From: JAUVKT01 sp942491535
Lineage (GTDB): Bacteria; Bacteroidota; Bacteroidia; Bacteroidales; VadinHA17
Assembly: GCA_942491535.1 (NCBI GenBank)
Contig: CALOBV010000021.1
Coordinates: 1 to 64,000 of the forward strand
Length of the DNA stretch: 64,000 bases
Reading direction: 5' to 3'
Shown here: positions 18,842-27,257 of the stretch, piece after piece
Position numbering within the stretch: the stretch's first letter is position 1
Layout of the letters: each line of letters opens with the position of its first letter
The notes under the pieces: model-generated
Databases searched by the model: none
Seen by the model: only the letters and a program-made list of their open reading frames with translations
What the model was told of the DNA's origin: nothing
Translations under genes and position numbers: made by a program

Positions 18842-19539
18842 TGACCAGGATATTATATATCGAAGATGAAGAACTATTAGGCAAAATAGTTAAAGACACC
18901 CTTCAAAAAAAAGGCTATGATGTGAGGTGGGAAACGGATGGCGCAGCTGTAATGAGGGCCTTCGAATTTTTTATGCCCGATATATGTATTATTGATATTA
19001 TGCTGCCCAATATTGATGGATATACACTGAGCAGAAATATCAGGGGATTGTATTCAGACCTGCCTATTATATTCCTGACAGCAAAAACCGAGACTGCAGA
19101 CCTTATAAAAGGCTTCGATTCTGGTGGAACAGACTATATGAAAAAGCCATTCAGCATCGAAGAGCTGATAGCCAGGATTGAAAACCAGATTTTAATACAT
19201 AAGGGAGGAAAGACCAAAGTGGATTTGCATGAAAGAATTCGCCTTGGGAGCTTTGAGTATTATTCTGCACTGTTTGAGTTACGAGGACCCCATGAAACAA
19301 TCAAATTGTCGCACCGTGATGCCCAGATATTAAATATCCTCTGTGCCAATCGTAATCATATTACCGACAGAAAGAACCTGCTGCTTTCTGTATGGGGAGA
19401 TGATTCTTTCTTTAACTCCCGCACCCTGGATGTATATATCAGGAAACTGAGGCAATACCTTAAGGATGATCCCTCTATAAGCCTTAAGACACTCAAGGGG
19501 AAAGGATACTTGTTCCTTGTTCCTCCGGAACCGGCGTAG
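18841..19539 (+). CDS. OmpR-family response regulator
   Basis: A 232-residue regulator. The receiver has YIEDEELLG, the phosphorylatable Asp in CIIDIMLPNIDG and Lys in YMKKPFSIEELIAR. A winged-helix DNA-binding domain occupies about 130-230, with LSHRDAQILNILCAN, SVWGDDSFFNSRTLDVYIRKLR and LKGKGYLF. It overlaps the kinase stop by one base. It is the cognate regulator of the kinase, and the divergent GLPGLI/receptor operon is the nearest candidate target. Confidence 0.94.
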   Translation: MTRILYIEDEELLGKIVKDTLQKKGYDVRWETDGAAVMRAFEFFMPDICIIDIMLPNIDGYTLSRNIRGLYSDLPIIFLTAKTETADLIKGFDSGGTDYMKKPFSIEELIARIENQILIHKGGKTKVDLHERIRLGSFEYYSALFELRGPHETIKLSHRDAQILNILCANRNHITDRKNLLLSVWGDDSFFNSRTLDVYIRKLRQYLKDDPSISLKTLKGKGYLFLVPPEPA

Positions 19540-19777
19540 AGCGAAGGGCCAAGCCCTTCTTGATTTATGATGCCCGATTCCAGATTCCAGATTTCAGATT
19601 TGAACTTACTTAGATCAAATGAGATTCTGTTTCGCATTCATACAATTGTTCCACCGAGATCAAGAATCAAAAATCGTTAATCTGGAACCGAGCAAAGCGA
19701 GCTCGCCGAAGGCAATCTTAAATCGAGGAGCTTTGCTCCATTGCACTCTCTGCCCCATGCTCCCTGCTCCCTGCTCC
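19540..19777. repeat. Intergenic short-unit repeats between convergent genes
   Basis: This gap holds three kinds of short repeat: a GAAGGGC-CAA-GCCCTTC hairpin (19543-19559) right after the regulator stop, CCAGATTCCAGATTTCAGATTT units (about 19575-19605), and TGCTCCCTGCTCCCTGCTCC units (about 19757-19778). Read on the minus strand the last ones give GGAGCAGGGAGCATGGGGCAG, close to a piece of the tract at 25630. The hairpin may act as a terminator, but its T run is weak. Confidence 0.55.
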
Positions 19778-21502
19778 TCAGTATCGCCAGCTACTCAGAT
19801 CGGCCCCGGCCGGTGCTGCAGCTTCTATCCTTTTCAGAATCTTTGGAATATACATTTCGTTATACCTGAGTCGGGAAAGGTGATTTGGCAGTTCAGGATC
19901 CCCGTTCCAGCAGTGTTCTGCCCTGTCGCCGTATTTTACTTCACCTCCATAATAAGGATCTGTTGTTCCTTCCAGGAATTCTTCCATCAGGTACACTGCA
20001 TTATTAAGATAATAGTTATCCATATCTCCGCAATAGATATGCAGTTTACCTTCAAGCTTGGGTCCCAGTGTTTCCCAATCACGTTCAAGGATATATCTTA
20101 AATCGTAATTTTCTTTCCAGTATTCAGCAACCTCTTTATTAATCTCTCCTGTTATCTTATCCCATATGCGTGCAGGATATCCCATATCTCCCTGGGGCGA
20201 AAAAACAGCTTCCCAGATATCCCACTGACCGCCCGATCTGGAATTTGTACCAAGCACAAGTTCGCGGTAGTTCTGATCCTTTATTGTTGAGCTTATATGT
20301 CCGAGATAATCGCGGTGACCGGGAAATTCAAGTTTTGAGAATGGCCCAATTTGCCAGTATGCATTTTGATCTTCGTAGATGTTTACCTGTGTGTAAGCCC
20401 TGAAATCTATCGGGTCGGGGCAGGCGGCAAAGCATCCGTTATATTCATCCGGATAGAACACCTGTACAGCAAGAGCTTCCCAGCCACCTGTTGACCCACC
20501 ATAAAGAAACCTGGCCCAACCTTCGCCTATTCCCCTGAATTGTTCCTCAATGGCAGGGATAAGTTCGTAAGTAATAGCATCACCATAGGGACCGAGGTTT
20601 GCTGAATTAACAGCATATGAGTCATCATAATAAGGATTCGCATGCTGAACCTCGATTATTATCATTCTTGGAAAATTATCCGAGGTCCATTTTTTATAGA
20701 AATCGTAGGCAGCTTTTTGTTGGATATACCGGTAATCAGAAAGACCAAACCTATCGTTATATTCAGGATCTTCAGATTTCTCTGGAGCTTCAGTCCTGAA
20801 CCCTCCAAAATCATCGGGAAAATGACCGTGAAAGATGCAAATCGGGTAACGGGCCTCAGGGTGTTGTTCAAATCCTTCCGGCAACAATATATGAGCGCCC
20901 AGTTGCATGGGCCTGCCCCAGAAATCGCTGAGCATCTTACTCTCTATCTTTATATGCTTAATATATTTTGTGTCTTCCGGTTCAGTAATAGGGGGGTTGA
21001 CTTCTGTCAATATAAGTTCAAAGTCAGATCCTTTTGCGGGGTCAATCTCAAACTCATATACCTGACTGAACAGGTTACCCGGTGCAGATAGCATCTTCTG
21101 TCCCTCGCCTCTGTCCATAGGCAGTTTAACAGTATGTCCTGTAGACAAATTAAAAGTCTCGTACTTATGAAACAGTGCCTGTACATAGTACTTTCCTGCA
21201 GGAAGGTCTGACAGACTTTCCAGGGGATAACCAAATTTATCCGCATTAAAGACCTTCGCCGCACCAGGCTCCCAGCCTTCTACATCCAGTCCAAAAACCT
21301 GCTGCGAGCGGTATCCGTCCCTTGTCTGGTATCGGGGTTCAGAATCGTTATTATTTGAGATATACAACAATAGCCTTCCGTCGGATATCCCCTCAAACAG
21401 AGATTCATCAACATTTATTTTGAAGCTTAGCTTTGACTCCCTGTCTGCATCGCAGGAAGTAATTAACAGGATAATTGAAATAATGATCAGAAGTCTTTTC
21501 AT
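19778..21502 (-). CDS. Secreted putative esterase (alpha/beta hydrolase), lipoprotein
   Basis: The start is placed at ATG 21502 (MKRLLIIISIILLITSC, lipobox with Cys at 17) rather than an ATG 42 nt upstream, giving 574 residues. The C-terminal two thirds match the esterase D/Fes-like fold. The nucleophile elbow is FLYGGSTGGWEALAV, a preceding strand has ICIFHGHFPDD, and the acid and His are probably in YCGDMDNYYL and GDRAEHCWNGD. The N-terminal about 200 residues look like a beta-sandwich of unknown role. It is probably surface- or periplasm-anchored and hydrolyses an ester such as a siderophore or polysaccharide side group. The substrate is not predictable. Confidence 0.8.
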   Translation of the reverse strand: MKRLLIIISIILLITSCDADRESKLSFKINVDESLFEGISDGRLLLYISNNNDSEPRYQTRDGYRSQQVFGLDVEGWEPGAAKVFNADKFGYPLESLSDLPAGKYYVQALFHKYETFNLSTGHTVKLPMDRGEGQKMLSAPGNLFSQVYEFEIDPAKGSDFELILTEVNPPITEPEDTKYIKHIKIESKMLSDFWGRPMQLGAHILLPEGFEQHPEARYPICIFHGHFPDDFGGFRTEAPEKSEDPEYNDRFGLSDYRYIQQKAAYDFYKKWTSDNFPRMIIIEVQHANPYYDDSYAVNSANLGPYGDAITYELIPAIEEQFRGIGEGWARFLYGGSTGGWEALAVQVFYPDEYNGCFAACPDPIDFRAYTQVNIYEDQNAYWQIGPFSKLEFPGHRDYLGHISSTIKDQNYRELVLGTNSRSGGQWDIWEAVFSPQGDMGYPARIWDKITGEINKEVAEYWKENYDLRYILERDWETLGPKLEGKLHIYCGDMDNYYLNNAVYLMEEFLEGTTDPYYGGEVKYGDRAEHCWNGDPELPNHLSRLRYNEMYIPKILKRIEAAAPAGADLSSWRY

Positions 21503-21686
21503 ATCTGCATTAGTTTTAGGTTTAACGAAAGATATGAAAATCATAATTAATACGGCCTGATATTCATATGTTATTGGGTAGGGTAAAAGCCTGTTGAGAC
21601 GATATAAAATAGAATCATGATTATTACAAGTTTACTCGGGATAACAATTTGATTTGTTATTTTTAGGGATATTAAAGGAGAGTAAT

Positions 21687-22172
21687 TTGACCAGGGAAGA
21701 ATTTAAAAGCTTATTTGACCGGAATTTCGATTCTGTCAGGAGTTATATCTACTACAGGTGTGGCGACCAGGACCTGGCAACCGATATAGCCCAGGATGTT
21801 TTTATGAAAGTATGGGAGAAAGATTTTGAGATCAGGGATGGAAAGATTGTAGGTCTGCTCTATAAGATGGCGAGTGATCTGTTTGTAAGTTCTTACAGGA
21901 GAAAGGAGCTGGATGGCAGGTACCGGAATACTATCGAATTAGAATATTATAGTGAATCACCCGATGAAACAGCAGAGTATAACGAGCTGAAAGAAAAGTA
22001 CGAAAAAGCACTGGCGGAGATGAACGAAAATCAAAGAATCGTATTTTTAATGAGTAGGGTAGAAGGGCTTAAGTACGGTGAAATATCAGAGAGACTAAAT
22101 ATTGGATTAAAAGCAGTGGAGAAAAGAATGACCCTGGCCTTGAAATATTTAAAGGAAAAACTTGGGGTTTAA
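21687..22172 (+). CDS. ECF sigma factor (FecI-like, Bacteroidota sigma-70 family)
   Basis: The start chosen is TTG at 21687 (TREEFKSLFDRNFDSV), because AAAGGAGAG lies just upstream and the family begins here. An in-frame upstream TTG at 21654 lacks such a site. The product is 161 residues. Region 2 has YYRCGDQDLATDIAQDVFMKVWE and region 4 has ENQRIVFLMSRVEGLKYGEISERLNIGLKAVEKRM. It is followed by a FecR anti-sigma factor and a TonB receptor with a signalling domain, the usual cell-surface signalling unit in which ligand binding to the receptor frees the sigma factor. Confidence 0.9.
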   Translation: MTREEFKSLFDRNFDSVRSYIYYRCGDQDLATDIAQDVFMKVWEKDFEIRDGKIVGLLYKMASDLFVSSYRRKELDGRYRNTIELEYYSESPDETAEYNELKEKYEKALAEMNENQRIVFLMSRVEGLKYGEISERLNIGLKAVEKRMTLALKYLKEKLGV

Positions 22173-22180
22173 AATAGTGG

Positions 22181-23059
22181 ATGATGACCATAAACAGTTT
22201 AAATAACGATTATAAAGGGAAGGATCCTGTGAAGGTTTTTGAGGGAGGAAAGATCGCCTGGAGCAAATCGCGCGATGATGTGTGGTCGGATATGCAGGGT
22301 AAACTTGATGACAGGGGAAGTGTCTTAAGAATAAACCGGGGTACGGCATTTGGACGTATGGCAATTGCCGCTTCTATAATTATATTATTAGGGATTTCTT
22401 CTTTTATGAGATTCTATTCCAAAACTGTTGAGACAGGCAAAGCCGAACATCTTGATTTTGTTCTGCCCGACGGATCATCTCTTGCCCTTAATGCCGAAAC
22501 ATCGGTAAAATATTATCCTATGTGGTGGAGGTTTAAGAGGGACATAAAGCTTGAGGGCGAAGCTTATTTCGAAGTGGTGAAGGGGAAGGACTTTGTAGTA
22601 GAATCGAATCTGGCGTCTACAGCTGTTATAGGTACAAGTTTTAATATTCTTTCAAGAGAAGAAAGGTATGAGGTTGTTTGCCTTACAGGTAAGGTTGCCG
22701 TTTTTACACCTGGCAATGCGTCTGAAGCATTTCTGAGTCCCAACCAGAAAGCTATGCTCGATAATTCAGGTAAGTTGAAGACTAATTCAGATATTGAGGC
22801 AGAACAGTCAATTTTATGGACTAATGATGAATTTTTCTTTACATCAGTGCCTCTTGAACTGGTGTTTGAAGAAATAGAAAGGCAATTTGGAATTATAGTT
22901 ACTTTCAATACAGCTGACAGGCTGACCTATACAGGAAATTTCTCACGTAATCAGGATATTGATACCATCCTTGATTTGGTATGTAAACCCTTTGGTATTA
23001 AATTTGAGCAGTCCAGGGAGAAAACTTACCTCTTATCAAAGGATGAGCCGTATCAATAA
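22181..23059 (+). CDS. FecR-family anti-sigma factor
   Basis: A 292-residue inner-membrane protein. A cytoplasmic N-terminal part of about 60 residues is followed by a single membrane helix (about 62-80, MAIAASIIILLGISSF). The periplasmic FecR domain has LDFVLPDGSSLALNAETSVKYY, LEGEAYFEVVKGKDFVVES and IGTSFNILS. A C-terminal DUF4974-like segment follows (FEEIERQFGIIVTFN, YTGNFSRNQDIDTILDLVC). It starts 8 nt after the sigma factor and overlaps the start of the receptor, so the three are co-expressed. It should hold the sigma factor until the receptor signals. Confidence 0.92.
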   Translation: MMTINSLNNDYKGKDPVKVFEGGKIAWSKSRDDVWSDMQGKLDDRGSVLRINRGTAFGRMAIAASIIILLGISSFMRFYSKTVETGKAEHLDFVLPDGSSLALNAETSVKYYPMWWRFKRDIKLEGEAYFEVVKGKDFVVESNLASTAVIGTSFNILSREERYEVVCLTGKVAVFTPGNASEAFLSPNQKAMLDNSGKLKTNSDIEAEQSILWTNDEFFFTSVPLELVFEEIERQFGIIVTFNTADRLTYTGNFSRNQDIDTILDLVCKPFGIKFEQSREKTYLLSKDEPYQ

Positions 23060-25556
23060 ATGTAGATTCTTATTTGTAATAATACTTCTGTTCCTGGCGG
23101 TGCCGGTGCACTCCCAGGTAATTAAGATTAATGTATCGGCAGCACCATTAAATGAAGTTCTGGTAGATATACGCGACCGATATGATCTTCACCTTTCATT
23201 TAACGACAGGCAGTTATCCTTATATAAGGTCACTTTAAATGGAGTTTTTGAAAGCTATGATAAAGCTTTTTCAGAATTAATCAAAGGTCTGCCTCTGGCC
23301 TTTGATAACAGGGATGGTATATATATATTTTATCCTGAGATACGGGAAAAGCCTGTTTTGAGCTTTAATGTGTCGGGACAGATTGTCGATTTGGAGACTC
23401 TCGAGGCACTCCCGTATTCACATGTACTTATTAATGAACATGGATTTGTTACCGATTTTAAAGGTAATTTTTCATATACTTCTTCGACCGATTCTATTTT
23501 CAATATTACGGTATCCTACCTGGGGTATTATGTCCTTGATACTCTGGTTAAAGCAGGTAGCGGAATGAAAATCCCCCTTGTGCCTTCCAGCATAGATATA
23601 GAAGAAATAGTAGTAAGGGGCTCGGTGATCGAACACTCGGTACAGGCAGGGAAAAAGCCCGGAGAAACAAGGATAAATCATAAAGTGTCGGGCTACCTTC
23701 CCGGTAATGGTGATAATTCAGTGTTTAACCTCTTAAGGCTGCAACCCGGTATTCTTGCGGCGGGAGAACAGTCGAGCGACCTCATAATATGGGGGTCCTA
23801 TGAAGGTCACAGTAAGGTTATATTTGATGGTTTTACTATTTTCGGATTAAGGAACTACAACGATAATATAAGTGCAGTAAACCCCTACCTTGCAAAGGAT
23901 ATTAAGGTTCTGAAAGGGGGATTCGGAGCTGAATACGGTGAACGCGTTGGTGGAATTGTTGATATTACAGGAGTAGATGGCAGTACACTGGATCCGCATG
24001 TTAATTTTAATATTAACAACATGACCCTTAATGGGATGGCCAGCATCCCTTTATTCAATCAGTCGGCCGTAGTTCTCGCTTTCAGGCAAACCTACTATGA
24101 CCTGAATGATGCTGTGAACCTGAATTTTCTGACAAGCAGGAACCAGGGTAACAGTAGCACAGATGTTGATCTGAACGTTTTTCCGGACTACCTTTTCAGG
24201 GATCTTAATTTTAAGTATTCGGGCAGATTTAATAATGGCGACAACTATTTTGTAAGTATATATTCTGGTGGTGATAACTTTTCTTATTCCACAAAGGAGG
24301 AATCTGACAATCTTATTATATATGATGAAGCAGAGGAGGTAAATCTGCAAAAAGGTATTTCGGCTTATTATGGCAAGAAGTGGAAGAGGGGTGCCGTTAG
24401 TAATTTAACATTTGCATATTCGGGTCTTGATACTCAACTCGACGAGTACAGGGAAGTGATACAGGAGAGAATGATGAGGCCCGATACAGTTAGGTTTAGC
24501 AGGGATGTCAGTACAGAGTCATCGATTAGTGAGATGGATATTCACCTGGATAATAATTTCACGGTAACCGGGAGGCATAAAGTTAAATTTGGACTGGGGG
24601 TGATTAAAGATAATCTCAGCTTCAGAGAAGATACCTTTGATGTTGAATCCGTTAGCAATGTGTCGGATTTACTGATATTTAATTCTTACCTGAGTGATGT
24701 CATATCTATTGGAGATAATCTATCCCTGGAGCTCGGTATCAGGGCTGATTATGCCAGCGAACTGAAAGAGATTTTTGTTCAGCCCAGGGTGTCTGCAAAT
24801 CTGAAAATGGGAGAGAGAGTTAATATTAACGGTGCCTGGGGCAGATATAATCAGTTTATTGCCCTTAGTTCGGTTGTCGATGAGGGCGGAAACTTCAGAT
24901 ACCAGTGGACAGTATGTGATGACGAATCAATACCGGTACTTGGTGCAGAGCATTTTGTGGGAGGTATAAGTTATTCGAAAGACGATTTCCTGGTAAGTAT
25001 TGAGGGCTTTTATAAAACCACAGACGGACTCACCAGGTTTGTCAGAACAAGGTTCGTTACGACAATCTTTACTGGTGATAGCCGAAGCAAGGGAATAGAT
25101 TTCTTTATTAAAAAACAGTTTGCAGGGCATACAGCATGGCTGGCTTACACCCTCAGTAAAACGGAAGAATTTTTCCCCTATACAGTCTTTAGCGACTACA
25201 TGCCTGCACTACACGACCAAAGACATGAAATAAAGCTCGCAACAATATTTGACTTCGACCCTGTATATGTATCTGGGAATTATGTTTATGGCTCCGGATT
25301 TCCGGAAAGAGCCCTTTTTGTCACCGAGGATATGTCGGAATCTGCCTATAGCAGGTTTGATGCTTCTGTTGTTTACAAATTTAAAAAGAAAAATTATCTG
25401 TTTGATGCAGGTATATCAGTGCTGAATATTCTTAATACAGAGAATATAAAATACTCAAATTTTGTAATGATACCTGCCAACCAGACCTCATCAATCAACC
25501 TGCACGCCGAAGCTGTTCCACGAACACTTACTATCTTCCTGAACTTATCATTCTGA
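23043..25556 (+). CDS. TonB-dependent receptor with N-terminal signalling (STN) domain
   Basis: Start at ATG 23043 (MSRINKCRFLFVIILLFLAVPVHSQ), overlapping the fecR end by 17 nt, gives 837 residues. An STN domain (about 25-85, INVSAAPLNEVLVDIRDRYDLHLSF) would contact the FecR protein. A carboxypeptidase-regulatory-like domain (about 105-190) follows, then a plug (about 225-330, NVFNLLRLQPGILAAGEQSSDLIIWG, KVLKGGFGAEYGERVGGIVDI) and a 22-strand type barrel ending LTIFLNLSF, with a terminal aromatic. There is no SusD partner, so the ligand is more likely a siderophore, cofactor or other small nutrient than a glycan. That last point is inference. Confidence 0.93.
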   Translation: MSRINKCRFLFVIILLFLAVPVHSQVIKINVSAAPLNEVLVDIRDRYDLHLSFNDRQLSLYKVTLNGVFESYDKAFSELIKGLPLAFDNRDGIYIFYPEIREKPVLSFNVSGQIVDLETLEALPYSHVLINEHGFVTDFKGNFSYTSSTDSIFNITVSYLGYYVLDTLVKAGSGMKIPLVPSSIDIEEIVVRGSVIEHSVQAGKKPGETRINHKVSGYLPGNGDNSVFNLLRLQPGILAAGEQSSDLIIWGSYEGHSKVIFDGFTIFGLRNYNDNISAVNPYLAKDIKVLKGGFGAEYGERVGGIVDITGVDGSTLDPHVNFNINNMTLNGMASIPLFNQSAVVLAFRQTYYDLNDAVNLNFLTSRNQGNSSTDVDLNVFPDYLFRDLNFKYSGRFNNGDNYFVSIYSGGDNFSYSTKEESDNLIIYDEAEEVNLQKGISAYYGKKWKRGAVSNLTFAYSGLDTQLDEYREVIQERMMRPDTVRFSRDVSTESSISEMDIHLDNNFTVTGRHKVKFGLGVIKDNLSFREDTFDVESVSNVSDLLIFNSYLSDVISIGDNLSLELGIRADYASELKEIFVQPRVSANLKMGERVNINGAWGRYNQFIALSSVVDEGGNFRYQWTVCDDESIPVLGAEHFVGGISYSKDDFLVSIEGFYKTTDGLTRFVRTRFVTTIFTGDSRSKGIDFFIKKQFAGHTAWLAYTLSKTEEFFPYTVFSDYMPALHDQRHEIKLATIFDFDPVYVSGNYVYGSGFPERALFVTEDMSESAYSRFDASVVYKFKKKNYLFDAGISVLNILNTENIKYSNFVMIPANQTSSINLHAEAVPRTLTIFLNLSF

Positions 25557-25790
25557 GAAAGAGCGAAGGGCAAAGAGCAAAAGCCAGCAAAGAGCAAAGA
25601 GCAAAGAGCTAAGAGCAAAGGGCTAAGAGTATGGGGCAGGGAGTAAAAGGTAAAAGATAAAAGATAAAAGGAAAAAGATAAAAGATAAAAGATAAAAGGA
25701 AAAAGACAAAAGACAAAAGACGCAAGATGCAAGTGGAAAAAGATGTGAGTCAATAGTCGATAGTCGATAGTCAACAGGCAGGCAAAACTA
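25557..25790 (+). repeat. Long purine-rich short-unit repeat tract
   Basis: Directly after the receptor stop comes a block of imperfect tandem units: AAAGAGC (about 25560-25620), AAAAGATA/AAAAGGAAA (about 25648-25700), AAAGACAAAAGAC (about 25700-25720) and TAGTCGA (about 25753-25775). No protein on either strand looks real. The unit changes along the tract, which argues against simple slippage of a single motif. It is the longest of the five related tracts in this window. Confidence 0.7.
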
Positions 25791-25981
25791 AACCCCCAAA
25801 CTCATTCTAAACTCATTCTCAACTTTTTCAACTTTTTCAACCCAGTTTCAACCCATTAATCTTAAGATTCCTGCACCCTGCTATTTCAAAAGTAGGGTAT
25901 AGTATATTTCCAGCGGTATTACTTTAAGCAATCAGGTTATTTAAAAATATGATCTCCATACTCTTTACAGATTGAGGTGTT
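25791..25981. other. Intergenic stretch with short direct repeats, no gene seen
   Basis: CTCATTCTAAACTCATTCTCAAC and CTTTTTCAACTTTTTCAACC are short direct repeats near 25800-25850. Nothing else was recognised before the structured element at 25982. Confidence 0.4.
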
Positions 25982-26111
25982 GTTGCCTGTCTACTCTCCA
26001 AATATCTTTTGATTATGGATTTATATAGGTAATTATTCATGGTTCCTGACAGGCGACTTCAATAATGGAGATTTTAAAACCGGGAGACTAATTCTCTCCC
26101 GGTTTCTTTTT
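25982..26111 (+). ncRNA. Candidate small RNA or structured leader with terminator
   Basis: GTTGCCTGTC (25982-25991) can pair with GACAGGCGAC (26048-26057) around an AT-rich loop of about 56 nt. A perfect terminator stem follows at 26077-26105. The unit could be an independent small RNA or an attenuated leader of the lipoprotein gene starting 100 nt later. No RNA family was recognised, and no promoter box was confirmed. Confidence 0.35.
26077..26111 (+). terminator. Intrinsic terminator
   Basis: AAACCGGGAGA and TCTCCCGGTTT form 11 perfect pairs around a 7-nt loop, followed by CTTTTT. AAAATC-type sequence on the other side makes weak function on the minus strand possible. No protein gene ends just upstream on the plus strand. 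Confidence 0.8.
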
Positions 26112-26211
26112 CCAGGATAAAAAATGCAAGCCGAGGTAGGGTAATTAATTTATGATGCGGTTTACATATGAAACAGGCTGAAAACAGAAATTTAACTTAA
26201 AATTATATCTT

Positions 26212-27108
26212 ATGAAGAATTTACTATTGTTTACATTTAGCGTGATCCTGGCAGGACTTATTACAAGCTGTCAGAATGAAACTCCTGTTGATACCGGAAT
26301 TACAATTGCGGAAGACGAAGTTTCATATATTATTACAGAAGATGCGCTGGGCAGCGAGATTACTGCTGCTACCTTTGGCGGACATATGGCTCCCACTACT
26401 AAATCAAATATAGTGCGCTATTTCCCCTGTGTTAATTTCCCCGAATGTGCAGAAGTAACTGTTAGTGGAACAGAGTTTCCAAAGGAGATTACAATTGATT
26501 TTGGAGATGAATGCCTGACAGCTAACGGAATACTTCGTTCCGGTATAATATATATTACTATTACTGATCAAATGACCAATGCCGGAGCCGAATACACCGT
26601 AGTATATGAGGATGTGGTTTTTGGAAACAGGGCGATTGATAAAGTAGCCACCTATGTCAACGAAGGACAGAATGAAGATGGTAACTGGGTTGTATCCTAT
26701 CAGACTGAATGTACTGTGACCTATAATGATACTCTTTCCGTTACCAGGGAATTCAGCGGGTCGAATGAATGGATTGATGGATTCCTGACACCTGAATATA
26801 CAGACAATAAATTTTATAAGACAGGCGGTGGTACAATAACAGTTAATGATGATATTGTTTTTGAACGAAATATTATTGAACCCTTATATATCGACCGTGC
26901 ATGCAGGTTTATACTTGGAGGTATTGTTGAAATAAGCAGGAATGGTGAGACAATGACTATTGATTTTGGAGATGGAGTTACCTGTGATAATATTGCGGTT
27001 GTAACAAAGGACGGAGTATCGGAGGAGATAGAATTAAGAACAGGTAAATTCAGGAACGGGTTCGAAAGACACCAGAGAAATATGCATAGAGTAAATGGAT
27101 GGTGGTAG
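26212..27108 (+). CDS. Orphan lipoprotein with beta-rich repeats
   Basis: A 298-residue protein with a lipoprotein signal (MKNLLLFTFSVILAGLITSC, Cys at 20). No enzyme motif is visible. Two related segments, KEITIDFGDECLTANGI (about residue 90) and ETMTIDFGDGVTCDNIAVV (about residue 245), suggest a duplicated beta domain. The four remaining cysteines are spaced as CVNFPEC, CLT and TEC..., some perhaps forming disulfides. The C-terminus is basic (RNGFERHQRNMHR). Lipoproteins with the TIDFGDGC pattern are common in Bacteroidota but uncharacterised. It stands alone between a candidate small RNA and a terminator, so it is probably monocistronic. Confidence 0.75.
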   Translation: MKNLLLFTFSVILAGLITSCQNETPVDTGITIAEDEVSYIITEDALGSEITAATFGGHMAPTTKSNIVRYFPCVNFPECAEVTVSGTEFPKEITIDFGDECLTANGILRSGIIYITITDQMTNAGAEYTVVYEDVVFGNRAIDKVATYVNEGQNEDGNWVVSYQTECTVTYNDTLSVTREFSGSNEWIDGFLTPEYTDNKFYKTGGGTITVNDDIVFERNIIEPLYIDRACRFILGGIVEISRNGETMTIDFGDGVTCDNIAVVTKDGVSEEIELRTGKFRNGFERHQRNMHRVNGWW

Positions 27109-27148
27109 GTTAGACAGGTTTTTTTAAAATATAGGTTAATCAACTTAA

Positions 27149-27177
27149 GGGTTTGTCTCGAGGAGGCAAGCCTTTTT
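27149..27177 (+). terminator. Intrinsic terminator after the lipoprotein gene
   Basis: GG(G)UUUGUCUC pairs with GAGGCAAGCC (one bulged G, two G-U pairs), followed by UUUUU. It lies 40 nt after the lipoprotein stop. Confidence 0.65.
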
Positions 27178-27257
27178 GTATAAGAATCAGATAATATGGA
27201 GATTAAGAGATATTACTTAAAGTATGCAAAATACTTTAAGTAATTCTTTGTTATAAG

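Noticed and set aside
25557..25790. Tandem repeats as a CRISPR array
   Set aside because: Units are short (7-9 nt), change along the tract, and there are no spacers of constant length and no cas genes.
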